Source: an uncultured Fibrobacter sp. (GTDB taxonomy: Bacteria > Fibrobacterota > Fibrobacteria > Fibrobacterales > Fibrobacteraceae). Taken from it: a stretch of DNA of 64,000 nt. Below the pieces are notes generated by a model, which saw only the letters and a list, made by a program, of their open reading frames with translations, did not search any database and was not told the DNA's origin. The stretch lies in contig NZ_CAMVDO010000001.1 of assembly GCF_947166265.1 (NCBI RefSeq), positions 186,001 to 250,000 on the forward strand, in the 5' to 3' direction. The position numbers and the translations under genes were made by a program. This document shows positions 9,120 through 16,822 of the stretch, piece after piece; the stretch's first letter is position 1; each line of letters starts with the position of its first letter.

Positions 9120-9148
9120 AATATAGTAAAAATTGCCATATTTGTAAA
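9120..9148 (-). promoter_or_regulatory. Promoter of the McrB-N-like gene at 8035
   Basis: On the minus strand TTTACA (9143-9148), 17-bp spacer, TATATT (9120-9125). The spacer is almost the same as that of the promoter at 10910-10938, suggesting shared control. The leader to the start codon is about 155 nt, and its last part is A/T rich. Confidence 0.75.
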
Positions 9149-9157
9149 GGGGGCTAA

Positions 9158-9221
9158 TTGTCAGGAATTGTCATTTAGACAAAATCTCCATTTATAACGA
9201 TATAGAAAAAAAATGGAGATT
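9158..9221 (+). promoter_or_regulatory. Promoter with overlapping palindromes upstream of the caspase-like gene
   Basis: TTGTCA (9168-9173), 17-bp spacer and TTTATA (9191-9196) form a promoter. TTGTC/GACAA (9168-9181) is an inverted repeat over the -35 box, and TTGTCA is also repeated ten bases upstream (9158). An 11-bp perfect inverted repeat pairs 9183-9193 with 9211-9221, covering the -10 box on one side and the GGAG ribosome site on the other. These look like operators; if transcription starts near 9203, the left arm would not be in the mRNA. Confidence 0.5.
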
Positions 9222-9224
9222 ATT

Positions 9225-9785
9225 ATGAATTCCTGTACAGTCATCTTTTCTAACATGGGCGACACAGACACTCTGGTTCTCAAGCACATCTGGGAAGGGC
9301 TCCCGAATGTGAAAGTCATTGAGGTCAACAACCACAATGGTCCCTGGGCCAAAAAAGTGGATTCCGCCATTCTCGCCGAAAAAGACACACTTATATTATG
9401 CGGCCACGGCTACCCCAGCGGACTCCTGTCGCCGCAAATGCACGGCGAACAGTTTCTCGTTTCCGAAAGGAACGTGCGCTACATCAAGGCGAAACACGTC
9501 ATCGGAATCTGGTGTTACGCATCGTCGTTCGCCAAGAGTGTCAACCTGAACGGATTTTTCTCGTCGATGTTCATCAGCAACCCCATCGAGGCGCACATCA
9601 ATGGTTGCACCCGCTCCGATGCGGCAACCATCACCCGCGAAGAAATTCTGTTCGGCCAGCGTCTGAACCAACTCATCGCAAGCGACACTCCCATGGGCGA
9701 ATGGAAGGACAAACTGATCGAACAGGCCGATATGAACATCGATATCGTGAAGTTTAATTACAAGGGACTGACATACTTGGGGTAA
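9225..9785 (+). CDS. Small protein with caspase-like His/Cys pair
   Basis: The 186-aa product starts MNSCTVIFSN at 9225, six bases after GGAG; an ATG at 9213 lies inside that site. The sequence has the layout of a minimal caspase-fold (clan CD) domain: a hydrophobic strand then His in TLILCGHGYPSG (His61), and a second strand then Cys in VIGIWCYASSFAK (Cys97). After that comes GFFSSMFISNPIEAH. The GHG and strand-Cys spacing suits a catalytic dyad, but no search was possible and the family could be catalytically dead or different. No signal peptide or membrane segment. It is divergent from the 8035 gene and convergent with the DUF285 gene, and has an operator-like upstream region. Confidence 0.6.
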   Translation: MNSCTVIFSNMGDTDTLVLKHIWEGLPNVKVIEVNNHNGPWAKKVDSAILAEKDTLILCGHGYPSGLLSPQMHGEQFLVSERNVRYIKAKHVIGIWCYASSFAKSVNLNGFFSSMFISNPIEAHINGCTRSDAATITREEILFGQRLNQLIASDTPMGEWKDKLIEQADMNIDIVKFNYKGLTYLG

Positions 9786-9799
9786 AACTCCCCTGCAAC

Positions 9800-9858
9800 A
9801 TTCCGGCCTGAACAGCCGGAATAAAAAAAGCCCGCTGGAATGAACGCCAGCGGTTTTT
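9800..9858. terminator. Double hairpin terminator between convergent genes
   Basis: ATTCCGGC/GCCGGAAT (9800-9822) is a perfect inverted repeat. A second hairpin, CCGCTGG/CCAGCGG (about 9831-9853), is followed by TTTTTT on the plus strand and by CTTTTTTT on the minus strand, so it can end both the caspase-like gene and the DUF285 gene. Confidence 0.8.
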
Positions 9859-9879
9859 TAGTATTATATATAATGTTAG

Positions 9880-10758
9880 TTAAAAATCATAATCACTGCC
9901 GAACATATACTCTTTACTAACCACTTTCGACATATTCCACTTGCTGATGTCACCCTTGTAATGTGAATTATAGAACATAGATCTCATACTTGTCACGTTC
10001 GACACATCCCACTGGCTGATGTCGCCTTCAAATACAGAGTCATAAAACATCAAACTCATATCCGTTACCTTAGATACATCCCACTTGCTGATGTCGCCAT
10101 TGAACGCGGACGTACCAAACATTTCCTTCATATTCTCCACATTCGACACATCCCACTTACTGATATCGCCGTTGAAAATAGATTCAGAAAACATCAGATT
10201 CATATCCGTCACCTTAGATACATTCCACTGACTGATATCACCGTTAAAACGCGAACTTTCAAACATTGACGCCATGTACATTACATTCGACACATCCCAC
10301 TTGCTAATGTCTCCATGGAACCTGGTGTACATAAACATTCTATCCATAACCAACACGTTTGACACATTCCATTGGCTAACGTCACCATCAAACATAGAAC
10401 TGCAGAACATGCCGTTCATACTTTGTACACTGGATACATCCCACTTGCTAATATCGCCATTGAATCGAGAATGGCTGAACAATCCGAACATATTCTCCAC
10501 GTTGGACACGTCCCACCGGCTAATGTCACCATTGAACATGCTCCTCTTTTCCGCCTTTCTATTTAGCTCAGCAAAATCAACTGGGCCAACATCTTCATCA
10601 CGGTCATAACAACCGAGCACAGGATCGAACAACCCGCTCATGTCCGTCACCTGCGATACGTCAATAAAATTCAAATCGCATTCGGGACCATTTTCTTCAA
10701 CAGCCTTGTCGATGAGTTGAATGAGATGCTTTCTATCGCGAGCGATAACCTTAACCAT
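9880..10758 (-). CDS. DUF285 (BspA-type) repeat protein, cytosolic
   Basis: The 292-aa protein has an N-terminal cap ([37 protein letters not shown]) and then about nine tandem 24-residue repeats of the form [20 protein letters not shown]. These are DUF285/BspA-type repeats, which form a leucine-rich-repeat-like solenoid. Many family members are surface proteins, but this one has no signal peptide, lipobox or sorting domain, so it is probably cytosolic. The repeats are also visible as 72-bp DNA repeats. The start at 10758 has AAGGAG upstream. Its promoter (10910-10938) nearly copies that of the 8035 gene. Role unknown; a recognition scaffold is possible. Confidence 0.85.
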   Translation of the reverse strand: MVKVIARDRKHLIQLIDKAVEENGPECDLNFIDVSQVTDMSGLFDPVLGCYDRDEDVGPVDFAELNRKAEKRSMFNGDISRWDVSNVENMFGLFSHSRFNGDISKWDVSSVQSMNGMFCSSMFDGDVSQWNVSNVLVMDRMFMYTRFHGDISKWDVSNVMYMASMFESSRFNGDISQWNVSKVTDMNLMFSESIFNGDISKWDVSNVENMKEMFGTSAFNGDISKWDVSKVTDMSLMFYDSVFEGDISQWDVSNVTSMRSMFYNSHYKGDISKWNMSKVVSKEYMFGSDYDF

Positions 10759-10909
10759 AGTGCGACTCCTTTTTTTGAATTTTTTTTGGAAAAAAGATTG
10801 AAATTTGGGGGATACAGTGAAAAACTCGAAAAATCCTAAAATTTTTCTCTAACAAAAACCAACAATTTATATTAAACAATTAAAAAATCAAACTCATAAA
10901 AGCCGAGCA

Positions 10910-10938
10910 AATATAGTAAAAAAAGCCATATTTGTAAA
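10910..10938 (-). promoter_or_regulatory. Promoter of the DUF285 gene
   Basis: On the minus strand TTTACA (10933-10938), 17-bp spacer and TATATT (10910-10915). The whole element differs from the 9120-9148 promoter in only a few spacer positions, and the downstream leader is also related (A/T rich with a CAAAAAAAG run before the ribosome site). Confidence 0.75.
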
Positions 10939-10954
10939 GTCAGAATTTGACATT

Positions 10955-10980
10955 AGAAAAGCCCCCTCAGAGAGGGGGCT
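10955..10980 (-). terminator. Terminator of the 11085-15531 operon
   Basis: AGCCCCCTC pairs perfectly with GAGGGGGCT around AGA (10960-10980). On the minus strand the stem is followed by TTTTCT. It lies about 100 bp after the stop codon at 11085. Confidence 0.8.
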
Positions 10981-11084
10981 AAAGGTTGCCAAATTGAATT
11001 CAATTAAACATCCATAAATTCTACATCAGAAAAAATTTCAAATTTAGATTTTCTCGAAGCCGGATTGCCTACATCATTATTATC

Positions 11085-12311
11085 TTATTTCTGTTCATCT
11101 GAATTGTACCCAACCTTCAAAACAGCCATGATTCCGTTCAGATGGGACTGAACCCTAGTTGAAATACCCGACTTAGCCTCATCCGGGATATTCCATTTGA
11201 GCAAGGCATCGTCCAACAGCCCCTGCATTGCATCGAAGATACATGACAAAACGAATTCACTTGACCTATCGGGAAAAACATTACGCATCAAACCAAGAAG
11301 GTTTAAGATATAATGGACGTCTTTTGCTTGGAATCCCACTTCGGGGTCTCTTTTGGAAAGTATTTTCCAATAGTTCAACCCTATCCGAGGCCACCCCGTC
11401 AACGTTCCATAGAATTCATCAATCCCTTCGGAGAAGGTATGCTTATAATACCTTTCATCATTAATCGCAACACCAACTGCGAAATGGAACAAAAGAACAC
11501 TAGATAGAACAAAGTGACGACCGGGCTTTGCTTCGGACAAAGCCAAGTTCCTTTTTTCGGCATCAGGCCACTTTTCAGTCCGTTCATAATCATCGATGCC
11601 GAACCACCCTTTTTCCCTATCCTCAAAGATATTCTTAATATCTTCTTTGTATTCATGCTGCAAATAATCCTCAATAACGGGGGTCTTTGTATTTAACAAA
11701 ATAGACAGCATTTTTTGAGTATTTTCATTTGCACAGTCGACGATACGTGATTTTACATCATTGGAAATGTCTAGGCGGAACAGTTCTTCTTGTAGCAATC
11801 TCTGCAACACATCAAAGATACTTGCGAGTTGAAACCGGTAATTAAGAAAAGGGATCACCAGACCATAACGATCCAAGAGTTCATTCAAGCCATCGAGCTT
11901 TTTCTGTGAATATTTTGCCGAAAATTCTTGCCATATATCCAAACCAAAATCAGGCCATCCTGAATGGTCAAGAAATTCTTGAAATTTGTCAGAGTCCATG
12001 AACTCTTCATATGCGGCTTCATTGGGAGATTTATAACCGTTGTGGTTCATATCGTCCTTAATCGTGATGTAGGCCATCAACTGATACAGGAAAATGCTTG
12101 AAAAGACGAAATGCCTCAGCGGATCAGTTTCAGCACGATTATCAATTTTAGATTTCGCATCAGCGGCATTAAAATCACGCAGCCAAGGGCAGCGTCCATT
12201 TTCATATTCATAATCCTTCTGGAATATGAAGCGGAGATCGTCCATGTACTCGTTGCGCAGATAGTTCTGAATATAATCCCTGGTTAATTGTTCTAGGTAA
12301 TTTTGATTCAT
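11085..12311 (-). CDS. Unknown protein with internal duplication (operon gene 3)
   Basis: I do not recognise this 408-aa soluble protein. It consists of two related halves of about 200 residues: YLRNEYMDDLRFIF...RHFVFSSIFLYQLMAYITIKDD in the first corresponds to YLQHEYKEDIKNIF...RHFVLSSVLLFHFAVGVAINDE in the second. The later SIFDVLQRLLQEELFRLDI likewise matches CIFDAMQGLLDDALLKWNI. It is predicted all-helical. The hydrophobic segment after RHFV could be a buried or membrane-associated helix; there is no signal peptide. It is the last gene of a three-gene operon (32-bp gap after the 12344 gene, ribosome site AAGGG). Function unknown. Confidence 0.75.
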   Translation of the reverse strand: MNQNYLEQLTRDYIQNYLRNEYMDDLRFIFQKDYEYENGRCPWLRDFNAADAKSKIDNRAETDPLRHFVFSSIFLYQLMAYITIKDDMNHNGYKSPNEAAYEEFMDSDKFQEFLDHSGWPDFGLDIWQEFSAKYSQKKLDGLNELLDRYGLVIPFLNYRFQLASIFDVLQRLLQEELFRLDISNDVKSRIVDCANENTQKMLSILLNTKTPVIEDYLQHEYKEDIKNIFEDREKGWFGIDDYERTEKWPDAEKRNLALSEAKPGRHFVLSSVLLFHFAVGVAINDERYYKHTFSEGIDEFYGTLTGWPRIGLNYWKILSKRDPEVGFQAKDVHYILNLLGLMRNVFPDRSSEFVLSCIFDAMQGLLDDALLKWNIPDEAKSGISTRVQSHLNGIMAVLKVGYNSDEQK

Positions 12312-12343
12312 TTTTGCCCTTCTTTCCGTTGTTCAGTCCCTTA

Positions 12344-13798
12344 CTAGTTCTTTCCTTTCTTAGAATTTTCGCGCTGATCCATCAAAACGTAATGCAAATC
12401 CAAAGTATTCAAATCATTCAGAATTGCATTACGCATTTTTTTCGAACACAATTCACTAGAATACTTTTTCAGCAAGTCGTTTTTCCAAGTTCGTTCGGCC
12501 CTAGGATTCAACTTTGTTGCAGTAGCCCTTTCAAATTCATGATAGATTTGCGTCATTTCTCTAAAGGCAGGCAATTCATTCTTATGTTTTTTCATTTTTT
12601 CTGCCAAAGAGACTATATGATCTATAGAAATATCACCCTTATATTGAGTACGAAGAGGAACAACCTTTTTTCCATCCGCATTATAAGTATACAATTCAAA
12701 TACTTTTGAATTTTTCAAGACAACCATTACGCGTTTATCGTTCAAGAAGCACATTTTCTCAACATCTTCAAAACGATAGGCTTCGTCTTTTCCCAATACG
12801 ACCATATCACGCAATCCAGACACCATCCATTCATTAAACGCTTTGTCTTTCGCCTTATGGAATATGGCCGTAATCAATCTAACTGGAAACAGCAAATCAA
12901 CACTTGCTGGGTAATAACGACTCTGCGTTTTCAAACGGTTCTTAAAAATATTAAACAGTTCTTTCTGAGAGAACTCTTCAAGGACACCATCTGCCGTGCT
13001 TATCTCTCTTGAAACACGTACTTTCTTTTCTTTAGTAATCTTTTGCGGAGTAACTTCAGGATATGTTATTTCCTTTACACTTTTCGTTCGTTTCTCATCA
13101 GTTTCATATCCTTCGACATCAAATTCTTCATTCAAGAACGAATCGAACTGATTAAAACCGCTGCCAATATCAGTCCACTTTTTACGATTTACCTGTTTTT
13201 GCTCATTTATAAAAACAATAACATCAACATATGCTTTTGATATATCCTTTTTCGACTTACTTTTGTATGCGGAAATAACATTTTCAAAAGAACCCGATCC
13301 ATTTTTTTCATTATAGCCATCGTGCAACTGATTTATATAGGAGCGATACGATGCTATAGAAGCCGCAGTTGACAGGATTTCTTTTTCATCAAGCCAGACG
13401 CCAAAGGCTTTCTTCAAATACTCAAAGTCAACTACATCATTCTTATCAATTGCCTTAACGGTCGCGGAAGACTTTGATTTGGGATTGGAAGTCACCTTAT
13501 TTGATGAGCCCTTCTTAAAATCCATATACGACTTCGCTGCACTTTTTAAAGAAGCCAAAATTTTGCGAATACTTCCATTCACAATTAATCCTCGAGGCGC
13601 CGGACGAGAATGCCGCTCATCATCTGCAGAATACTTCAGTTTTTCCAACAGACTTGTTCCCTGATCAGTTATAAATTCTTTATCCAGATCAAGCTTTAAC
13701 TCACTCTCAATCTTTCCACAGCGAGACAAGACACTAGAGACAACTCGACTGTTATGTCCTTTGCTTTCAAGCCACTTTTTAAACTGATTTTCCTGCAT
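12344..13798 (-). CDS. Unknown basic protein with repeated SAM-like domain (operon gene 2)
   Basis: The 484-aa product is Lys-rich and not assigned to a family. A helical module at residues 5-95 (FKKWLESKGHNSRVVSSVLS, ending with a KSAAKSYMDF helix) recurs near residues 130-235 (FGVWLDEKEILSTAASIASY, then FNQFDSFLNEEF). A third copy sits in the neighbouring ATPase (FFKWLTKQVKPNVLNSYKTG). Its layout resembles the N-terminal core-binding (SAM-like) domain of tyrosine recombinases, which is an inference. The C-terminal 200 residues (SQKELFNIFKNRLKTQSRYY, VMVVLKNSKVFELYTYN) are distinct. There is no catalytic motif I recognise. It follows the ATPase gene by 44 bp with AAGGAAAA as ribosome site. 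Confidence 0.72.
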   Translation of the reverse strand: MQENQFKKWLESKGHNSRVVSSVLSRCGKIESELKLDLDKEFITDQGTSLLEKLKYSADDERHSRPAPRGLIVNGSIRKILASLKSAAKSYMDFKKGSSNKVTSNPKSKSSATVKAIDKNDVVDFEYLKKAFGVWLDEKEILSTAASIASYRSYINQLHDGYNEKNGSGSFENVISAYKSKSKKDISKAYVDVIVFINEQKQVNRKKWTDIGSGFNQFDSFLNEEFDVEGYETDEKRTKSVKEITYPEVTPQKITKEKKVRVSREISTADGVLEEFSQKELFNIFKNRLKTQSRYYPASVDLLFPVRLITAIFHKAKDKAFNEWMVSGLRDMVVLGKDEAYRFEDVEKMCFLNDKRVMVVLKNSKVFELYTYNADGKKVVPLRTQYKGDISIDHIVSLAEKMKKHKNELPAFREMTQIYHEFERATATKLNPRAERTWKNDLLKKYSSELCSKKMRNAILNDLNTLDLHYVLMDQRENSKKGKN

Positions 13799-13842
13799 GG
13801 TATTTTCCTTTTTGTTTTATAATTCTAAATCATATTCAAAAT

Positions 13843-15531
13843 TTATCCCTGGAAAGCAGCCTGTTTCCAGTCGTCAGATTCATCATCACCGGCATACAGA
13901 GCCTTGTACGTGTTGATGAACAGCCTAAAGTTGAGTGATTTGCCTTCCATCCGCGGGTCGTTCAGGAATTCCTTGGAACTAATCCAGTCAAAAACCTTCT
14001 TTTTCTTTGCTTTGTCGGAGATGTCGCGCCCAGCAGCATCGGTTATCTTGAAATTATTCAAAAGGCCTTTTAGCCTATCCAAAATTTCGGAATTTGTGAG
14101 CAGGACCTCTATTGACGTAGCTCGGGTTACAAGAGCTTCATCCAATTTCTTGATTTCACTCTTTTTCATATTCGAGATAATGATTACCGAGCCATTGAAG
14201 AAGAAATGGTTTGGCATTCCCATGCGACCATCATGCTTCTTAGACCAACGTTCCAAGCATTCGGCAACTTCATCATTATCCATGCAATCTGTCGTATCTA
14301 CAACATCCTTGCTATCGGAACCCCAAAACACTTCGCGGACGTCGTCGGAATCCAAGGCGCTCTTGAGCACGGAACGCCCCTCCACATTCTGCAAAACGGA
14401 ATCACAGTCGTCAAATACGCAAATTTTGTTCTGATTCTTGTAAAGAAACTTATAGACATTAATCGGCGTACACTTCGTCTTCAGGATATTGTAATCCACC
14501 GGGCGCTTATGGCCATAGGCCTCCAGCACACTGCTGACCGCATAGGTCTTGCCGATTCCGCCATTTCCCGAAATAAACAAAGCCTTTCCAATACCCTTAG
14601 CAATGACGGATACCGCTTTTTTCATGGCGTTAAAGGACTTTGAAGGATCGGCAAAGATTTCCTGTTCCGCCTTTTTGTCCAATTTGGGAAGGACTTTCTC
14701 ACGAGCAGGATTCTTCTCCAGAGAAATCTTCTTGGGCGGTTCCTCAACCTCAGTGACTTCCTGAACCTTTGCCTTTTTTGACTTGCTCGAACTTGTCTTT
14801 TTTACAGGAACAGCCGCCTTCGGCTCCTCTTTCTTCACCTTTCGAGCAGGTTTCTCTGCTACAGCTTTTTTCGGGACCTCTTTTTTCGGTTCCTGGGTTT
14901 TCATGAATTCGGCCAACTTACGAACGGATGCACGGGCCGCACCAGACGACTGATCCCCTACATTCGCTTTCGCACCACCCGCATAATAGTCAGGTAGCAC
15001 AGTTTCGGCGAGAGGCGCAAAATCGTCAAATTCCATTCGAGCCTCATTGAGAACCTTGCGTAAGCCCGTCTTATAACTGTTAAGTACATTCGGCTTAACC
15101 TGCTTGGTAAGCCACTTGAAGAATTTCTTTTGCAATGAAGTTTCGGTCATTAGAACACGGGGTAGCCTGCGAACTGGCCGAGGTTGTTCTACTACATCCC
15201 CAACATCTTCGGAGGTCTCCGTTTCTTCGTCAGAGTCATCTTCCGGTTCGTATTCTCCGGCATGCGTAGATGATTTAGTTCTACCATTCTTTTGCGAAGA
15301 CATTTCTGCCAACAGAGCGTCGATGTCGCCTTCGAACAGTTCAACATCGGCCGGAGCATGATACTGGCCTGTTGCCTTAAGATACTTGTATATTTTGAGG
15401 TGATCCTTTATTTTAGATTCCGACCAGTATGTTTTTAGCTCTTTCCAAAGCACTTTGTAAATACTCGAAATATCCTTGCCAGCTTCATACAAAGCCACAA
15501 TCGCCTCAACAGGCCCCGAAAAATCACTCAT
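13843..15531 (-). CDS. Phage-type AAA ATPase with shared SAM-like domain (operon gene 1)
   Basis: The 562-aa protein has an N-terminal region (1-85) possibly DNA-binding, an acidic linker (about 90-115), one copy of the FFKWL helical module (137-210) shared with its operon partner, a Lys/Ala/Glu-rich disordered linker (210-275) and an ATPase domain (about 295-540). Walker A is GNGGIGKT (322-329), Walker B is ICVFDDCD (370-377), sensor-1 is VIIISNM (449-455), with conserved Arg in ALVTRATS. The spacing and the YKFLYKNQNKICVFDDCDSV block resemble ATPases found in tailed phages. It is the first gene of a three-gene operon that ends at 10955-10980. Its start has a weak AAGG ribosome site. Role unknown; motor of a defence or mobile-element system is possible. 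Confidence 0.78.
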   Translation of the reverse strand: MSDFSGPVEAIVALYEAGKDISSIYKVLWKELKTYWSESKIKDHLKIYKYLKATGQYHAPADVELFEGDIDALLAEMSSQKNGRTKSSTHAGEYEPEDDSDEETETSEDVGDVVEQPRPVRRLPRVLMTETSLQKKFFKWLTKQVKPNVLNSYKTGLRKVLNEARMEFDDFAPLAETVLPDYYAGGAKANVGDQSSGAARASVRKLAEFMKTQEPKKEVPKKAVAEKPARKVKKEEPKAAVPVKKTSSSKSKKAKVQEVTEVEEPPKKISLEKNPAREKVLPKLDKKAEQEIFADPSKSFNAMKKAVSVIAKGIGKALFISGNGGIGKTYAVSSVLEAYGHKRPVDYNILKTKCTPINVYKFLYKNQNKICVFDDCDSVLQNVEGRSVLKSALDSDDVREVFWGSDSKDVVDTTDCMDNDEVAECLERWSKKHDGRMGMPNHFFFNGSVIIISNMKKSEIKKLDEALVTRATSIEVLLTNSEILDRLKGLLNNFKITDAAGRDISDKAKKKKVFDWISSKEFLNDPRMEGKSLNFRLFINTYKALYAGDDESDDWKQAAFQG

Positions 15532-15560
15532 AGCAAATAACCTTCATCCTTAGAAAACTT

Positions 15561-15587
15561 ATAAAGAAGGGGCGAATTTATCGCCCC
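15561..15587 (-). terminator. Terminator after the Fib_succ_major gene
   Basis: GGGGCGA and TCGCCCC (15569-15587) form a 7-bp perfect stem, followed on the minus strand by TTCTTTAT. It separates the 15604 gene from the downstream operon. Confidence 0.65.
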
Positions 15588-15603
15588 TATATCTTGGCAG
15601 ATA

Positions 15604-16620
15604 TTAATCAGCGTTCTTGATACAACGGAGGAAATAGTGATTCGACTTGTTTTCCAACGAGGGACGATTTTCCCAACCAGTCGTAATAAAAACAACTGCA
15701 GAATCAGAGCCGGTTTCATTCACAGTCCACAACCACACTGGACGTGAGACTGAATCGTCTTCTTCATATGGAACACCATCCTCAAACAAGCCGCCCATCA
15801 ATTTTTCAGCATCTTCTTCGAGCTTCGCCATCTTATTCTTTATATTTTCTTTTAACACCATAAATTCCGAAACAGATGGAATATGCCACCCTATCGGGGC
15901 GATGCCCTGATATTTAGTCCCCTTGAACGGATCATTGGAGTTCCAGGAAGATTCGTATCCTTCAGTTACCATTTTATCATAAAGCGGCAATGCAATCTTG
16001 TTCATGCAACTAGGCATATTCATCACAGCTGCCCATGTGTATTTCAAGGATTCACCCTCTTTTAGGAATCTTTCAGGAAGACCATCATCCAAATTTTCAA
16101 GGTTCCCTTCTACTGTAGCCCATCCTCCTTCAAATCGCAAATTTTCAGCCATCCAAACTTGGTTGCCGATTTTAAAGCATTTGTATTTTTGTCCATCGCG
16201 AATGTCCGTAAACATGCCAAACTGGGGTTTGCCTTCTACTGCAGGTTCCCAGTCAATATCAGAAGAAGTCTTCGCTGTTTCGTGAACAAACTTATCAGCA
16301 TTTTTCTGCTTTATTCGCGCTTCATTATTTTTCAACCATGCTTTTACATTACTCAATGAGCCGTCATACCACTGGGATGTCATCAAGTAAACCTTCCCAT
16401 CAGGGCGTTTTATTGGTGCAGATTGATAATACCTAATTTTTTGATTATCTTCATTAACTTCTGACTGCAATTTCAGAAAAGGAATTGTGTCAGCCTCACT
16501 TCTAAGCCCAAAAATTCTTCTCGCATTCTCTGCGTCAAGCAGTTTTGCAAACTCAGCATCATCCAACTTTGCAACTGCCGGAATTAAATCATTTTGAACT
16601 AGTTTGCCAATTTTTTCCAT
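15604..16620 (-). CDS. Cytosolic Fibrobacter major paralogous domain protein
   Basis: The 338-aa product starts MEKIGKLVQND at 16620, with AGGAG nine bases upstream. The C-terminal two thirds is a Fib_succ_major (TIGR02145-type) domain: DIRDGQKYKCFKIGNQVWMA, a GWHIPSVSEF landmark, and the closing FLRCIKNAD. In Fibrobacter these domains are mostly on secreted lipoproteins. Here there is no signal peptide or lipobox, and the N-terminal 130 residues (LDDAEFAKLLDAENARRIFG) form an unknown helical domain. It belongs to the accessory block and is divergent from the ADP-ribosylglycohydrolase. Ligand or activity unknown. Confidence 0.82.
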   Translation of the reverse strand: MEKIGKLVQNDLIPAVAKLDDAEFAKLLDAENARRIFGLRSEADTIPFLKLQSEVNEDNQKIRYYQSAPIKRPDGKVYLMTSQWYDGSLSNVKAWLKNNEARIKQKNADKFVHETAKTSSDIDWEPAVEGKPQFGMFTDIRDGQKYKCFKIGNQVWMAENLRFEGGWATVEGNLENLDDGLPERFLKEGESLKYTWAAVMNMPSCMNKIALPLYDKMVTEGYESSWNSNDPFKGTKYQGIAPIGWHIPSVSEFMVLKENIKNKMAKLEEDAEKLMGGLFEDGVPYEEDDSVSRPVWLWTVNETGSDSAVVFITTGWENRPSLENKSNHYFLRCIKNAD

Positions 16621-16767
16621 TTTATCTCCTATGGTTATAAATTCCTTCACTAATATACATTTTTTTTACAAAAACAATAAAAATTCTTTTTCTTCCCCTA
16701 AAAGCCTTCTTTTATATCGCAAAAAAAGCGAGTTTAGTCAAAAAGTAATGCACTCATCCCCCTCCCC

Positions 16768-16798
16768 TTTACAAAATCCCCATAAAAAGCGATATTAT
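16768..16798 (+). promoter_or_regulatory. Promoter of the ADP-ribosylglycohydrolase gene
   Basis: TTTACA (16768-16773), 17-bp spacer, GATATT (16791-16796), with TATTAT overlapping. The start codon at 16823 and its AGGAG site follow closely. Confidence 0.65.
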
Positions 16799-16822
16799 AG
16801 GAGTAAAAAAATAGGAGAATTT

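Noticed and set aside
9880-10758. 72-bp tandem repeats resembling a CRISPR array
   Set aside because: They encode the 24-residue DUF285 repeats in frame on the minus strand; no spacer variation and no cas genes.
13843-16650. Prophage block
   Set aside because: One phage-type ATPase is present but no structural, lysis, integrase or terminase genes are seen in the surroundings.
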